NCBI GenBank assembly: GCA_018266175.1
Contig: JAFEAY010000003.1
Span: 356,642-420,641 of the forward strand
Source: Candidatus Dependentiae bacterium
GTDB taxonomy: Bacteria > Babelota > Babeliae > Babelales > RVW-14
DNA: 64,000 nt
Reading direction: 5' to 3'
Shown: positions 63,030-64,000 of the stretch, one piece after another
Position numbering within the stretch: position 1 is the first letter of the stretch
Layout: every line of letters starts with the position of its first letter
Notes under the pieces: model-generated
Seen by the model: the letters and a program-made list of their open reading frames with translations, nothing else
Told to the model about the DNA's origin: nothing
The model's database searches: none
Translations under genes and position numbers: made by a program

Positions 63030-64000
63030 TTATTTTTTACCAACAATATTTTCTTCGATATTTTTCGGCACTTCTCTGTACACTTCAAACTGCATAGAGT
63101 AGCTTGCTCGGCCTTTGGTCATTGAACGCAATTGAGTTGAATAACCAAACATTTCTCCAAGCGGGACTTCTGCTGTAACAATTTGAGCCCCCTTGCTCGC
63201 TTCCATACCTAAAATACGGCCTCGACGGGAATTCAAGTCACCCATTACATCTCCCATATTTTCATCAGGAGTTGTAACTTCAACCTTCATAATCGGCTCA
63301 AGTAATACAGGAGAAGCTTTTGCCATACCATCTTTAAATGCCATTGAAGCTGCAATTTTAAATGCTAATTCGGACGAGTCAACATCATGAAAAGAACCAT
63401 CGAATACCGAAGCCTTGATATCAACTACTGGATAACTACCCAAAACACCACTACTTAAGGCTTCTGCAATACCTTTTTCGATGCCAGGAACAAATTCCTT
63501 AGGAATAGTACCACCCTTAATATCGTTGCCAAATTCAAAGCCTTTGCCTCGTTCAAGAGGTTCAAGCGTTAACCAAACGTGACCATATTGACCATGACCA
63601 CCAGATTGACGAATGAATTTTCCTTCAGACTCAACCTTGCGTTGAATAGTTTCTTTGTAAGCAACTTGCGCCTTACCAACACTTGCTTCAATTTTATATT
63701 CGCGCAATAGTCGATCTACAATAATTTCCAAATGCAATTCACCCATACCGGAAATAATTGTTTGATTAGTTTCGGTATTATAAGTAAATCTGAATGAAGG
63801 ATCTTCTTGCATTAACTTACGCAACGCAATGACCATTTTTTCATAATCGCCTTTGCCCTTAGGCTCAATTGCAACGTGAATAACTGGATCTGGAAGATTT
63901 ATTGATTCAAGAAGAACATCGTAATCTTCAGCACAAAGCGTATCACCAGTTACAGCGTCTTTTAGACCAACAACTGCAGCAATATCACCAGCGCTTACAC
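63030..64000 (-). CDS. fusA: Elongation factor G, C-terminal part
   Basis: The frame is open from the stop at 63030 to the right window edge, so the N-terminal GTPase domain lies outside. Visible are the end of domain II ([20 protein letters not shown]), then [20 protein letters not shown], domain [19 protein letters not shown] and domain [21 protein letters not shown]. It drives translocation on the ribosome. It is followed 36 bases later by tuf. Confidence 0.97.
   Translation of the reverse strand, partial: VSAGDIAAVVGLKDAVTGDTLCAEDYDVLLESINLPDPVIHVAIEPKGKGDYEKMVIALRKLMQEDPSFRFTYNTETNQTIISGMGELHLEIIVDRLLREYKIEASVGKAQVAYKETIQRKVESEGKFIRQSGGHGQYGHVWLTLEPLERGKGFEFGNDIKGGTIPKEFVPGIEKGIAEALSSGVLGSYPVVDIKASVFDGSFHDVDSSELAFKIAASMAFKDGMAKASPVLLEPIMKVEVTTPDENMGDVMGDLNSRRGRILGMEASKGAQIVTAEVPLGEMFGYSTQLRSMTKGRASYSMQFEVYREVPKNIEENIVGKK

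Overview
The window is a 64 kb bacterial chromosome segment from a Gram-negative-type cell. Signs of an outer membrane are signal peptides followed by beta-barrel-like proteins, a penicillin-binding protein 2 and a heptose-bisphosphate phosphatase. Very many of the proteins are exported and match no family I recognise. Base composition is AT-leaning and coding is dense, mostly on the minus strand. This mix, together with tracts of exported paralogues, resembles host-dependent lineages such as Candidatus Dependentiae (TM6). That placement is inference from gene content and would need a ribosomal-protein tree.

Layout. 1-3.1 kb (minus): PBP2, GmhB-type phosphatase and a partial unknown gene. 3.4-4.6 kb: a small secreted Cys-containing protein with a good terminator, then three minus-strand tRNA genes (transcribed His, Pro, Arg). 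4.7-9.4 kb: an S41 processing protease (minus) diverging from rapZ, an ftsB-like gene and lysS (plus). 9.5-12.7 kb: two tandem paralogous exported proteins. 13-14.8 kb: recJ. 14.8-21.1 kb: four consecutive minus-strand genes for exported or membrane proteins of unknown function, one with a P-loop-like motif. 21.3-24.8 kb: a compact uvrA and a cis-prenyltransferase (UppS) carrying a signal-peptide-like N-terminus. 24.9-28.9 kb: two small secreted unknowns and a large outer-membrane-barrel candidate.

29.1-33.7 kb is the most striking part. A gene for a pentameric ligand-gated ion channel homologue (31013-32122) overlaps the end of a gene for a lipoprotein-like periplasmic solute-binding protein (32115-33653). 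It is followed 34 bases later by a membrane-anchored protein with a degenerate PPP-type metallophosphatase domain (29083-30978). The binding protein and the phosphatase-like protein each carry a low-complexity Pro/Ala/Gln tract, and each tract contains a copy of the same 26-base palindromic element inserted in frame. I read this as a candidate two-part receptor channel (binding protein plus channel).

33.7-45.5 kb holds three paralogous secreted proteins predicted to be beta-helical, with one barrel-like protein gene between them. One of the three carries about 48 copies of an 11-residue repeat (NNSNALLxxxK) with a cysteine pair in 15 units. 45.7-46.7 kb is an L-lactate dehydrogenase. From 47.0 kb to the right edge, all on the minus strand, lies the merged str-S10-spc-alpha ribosomal super-operon: partial fusA, tuf, rpsJ to rplO, secY, map, infA, rpmJ, rpsM, rpsK, rpsD, rpoA, rplQ. 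It lacks rpmD and adk at their usual places. It ends in a strong terminator at about 46.9 kb.
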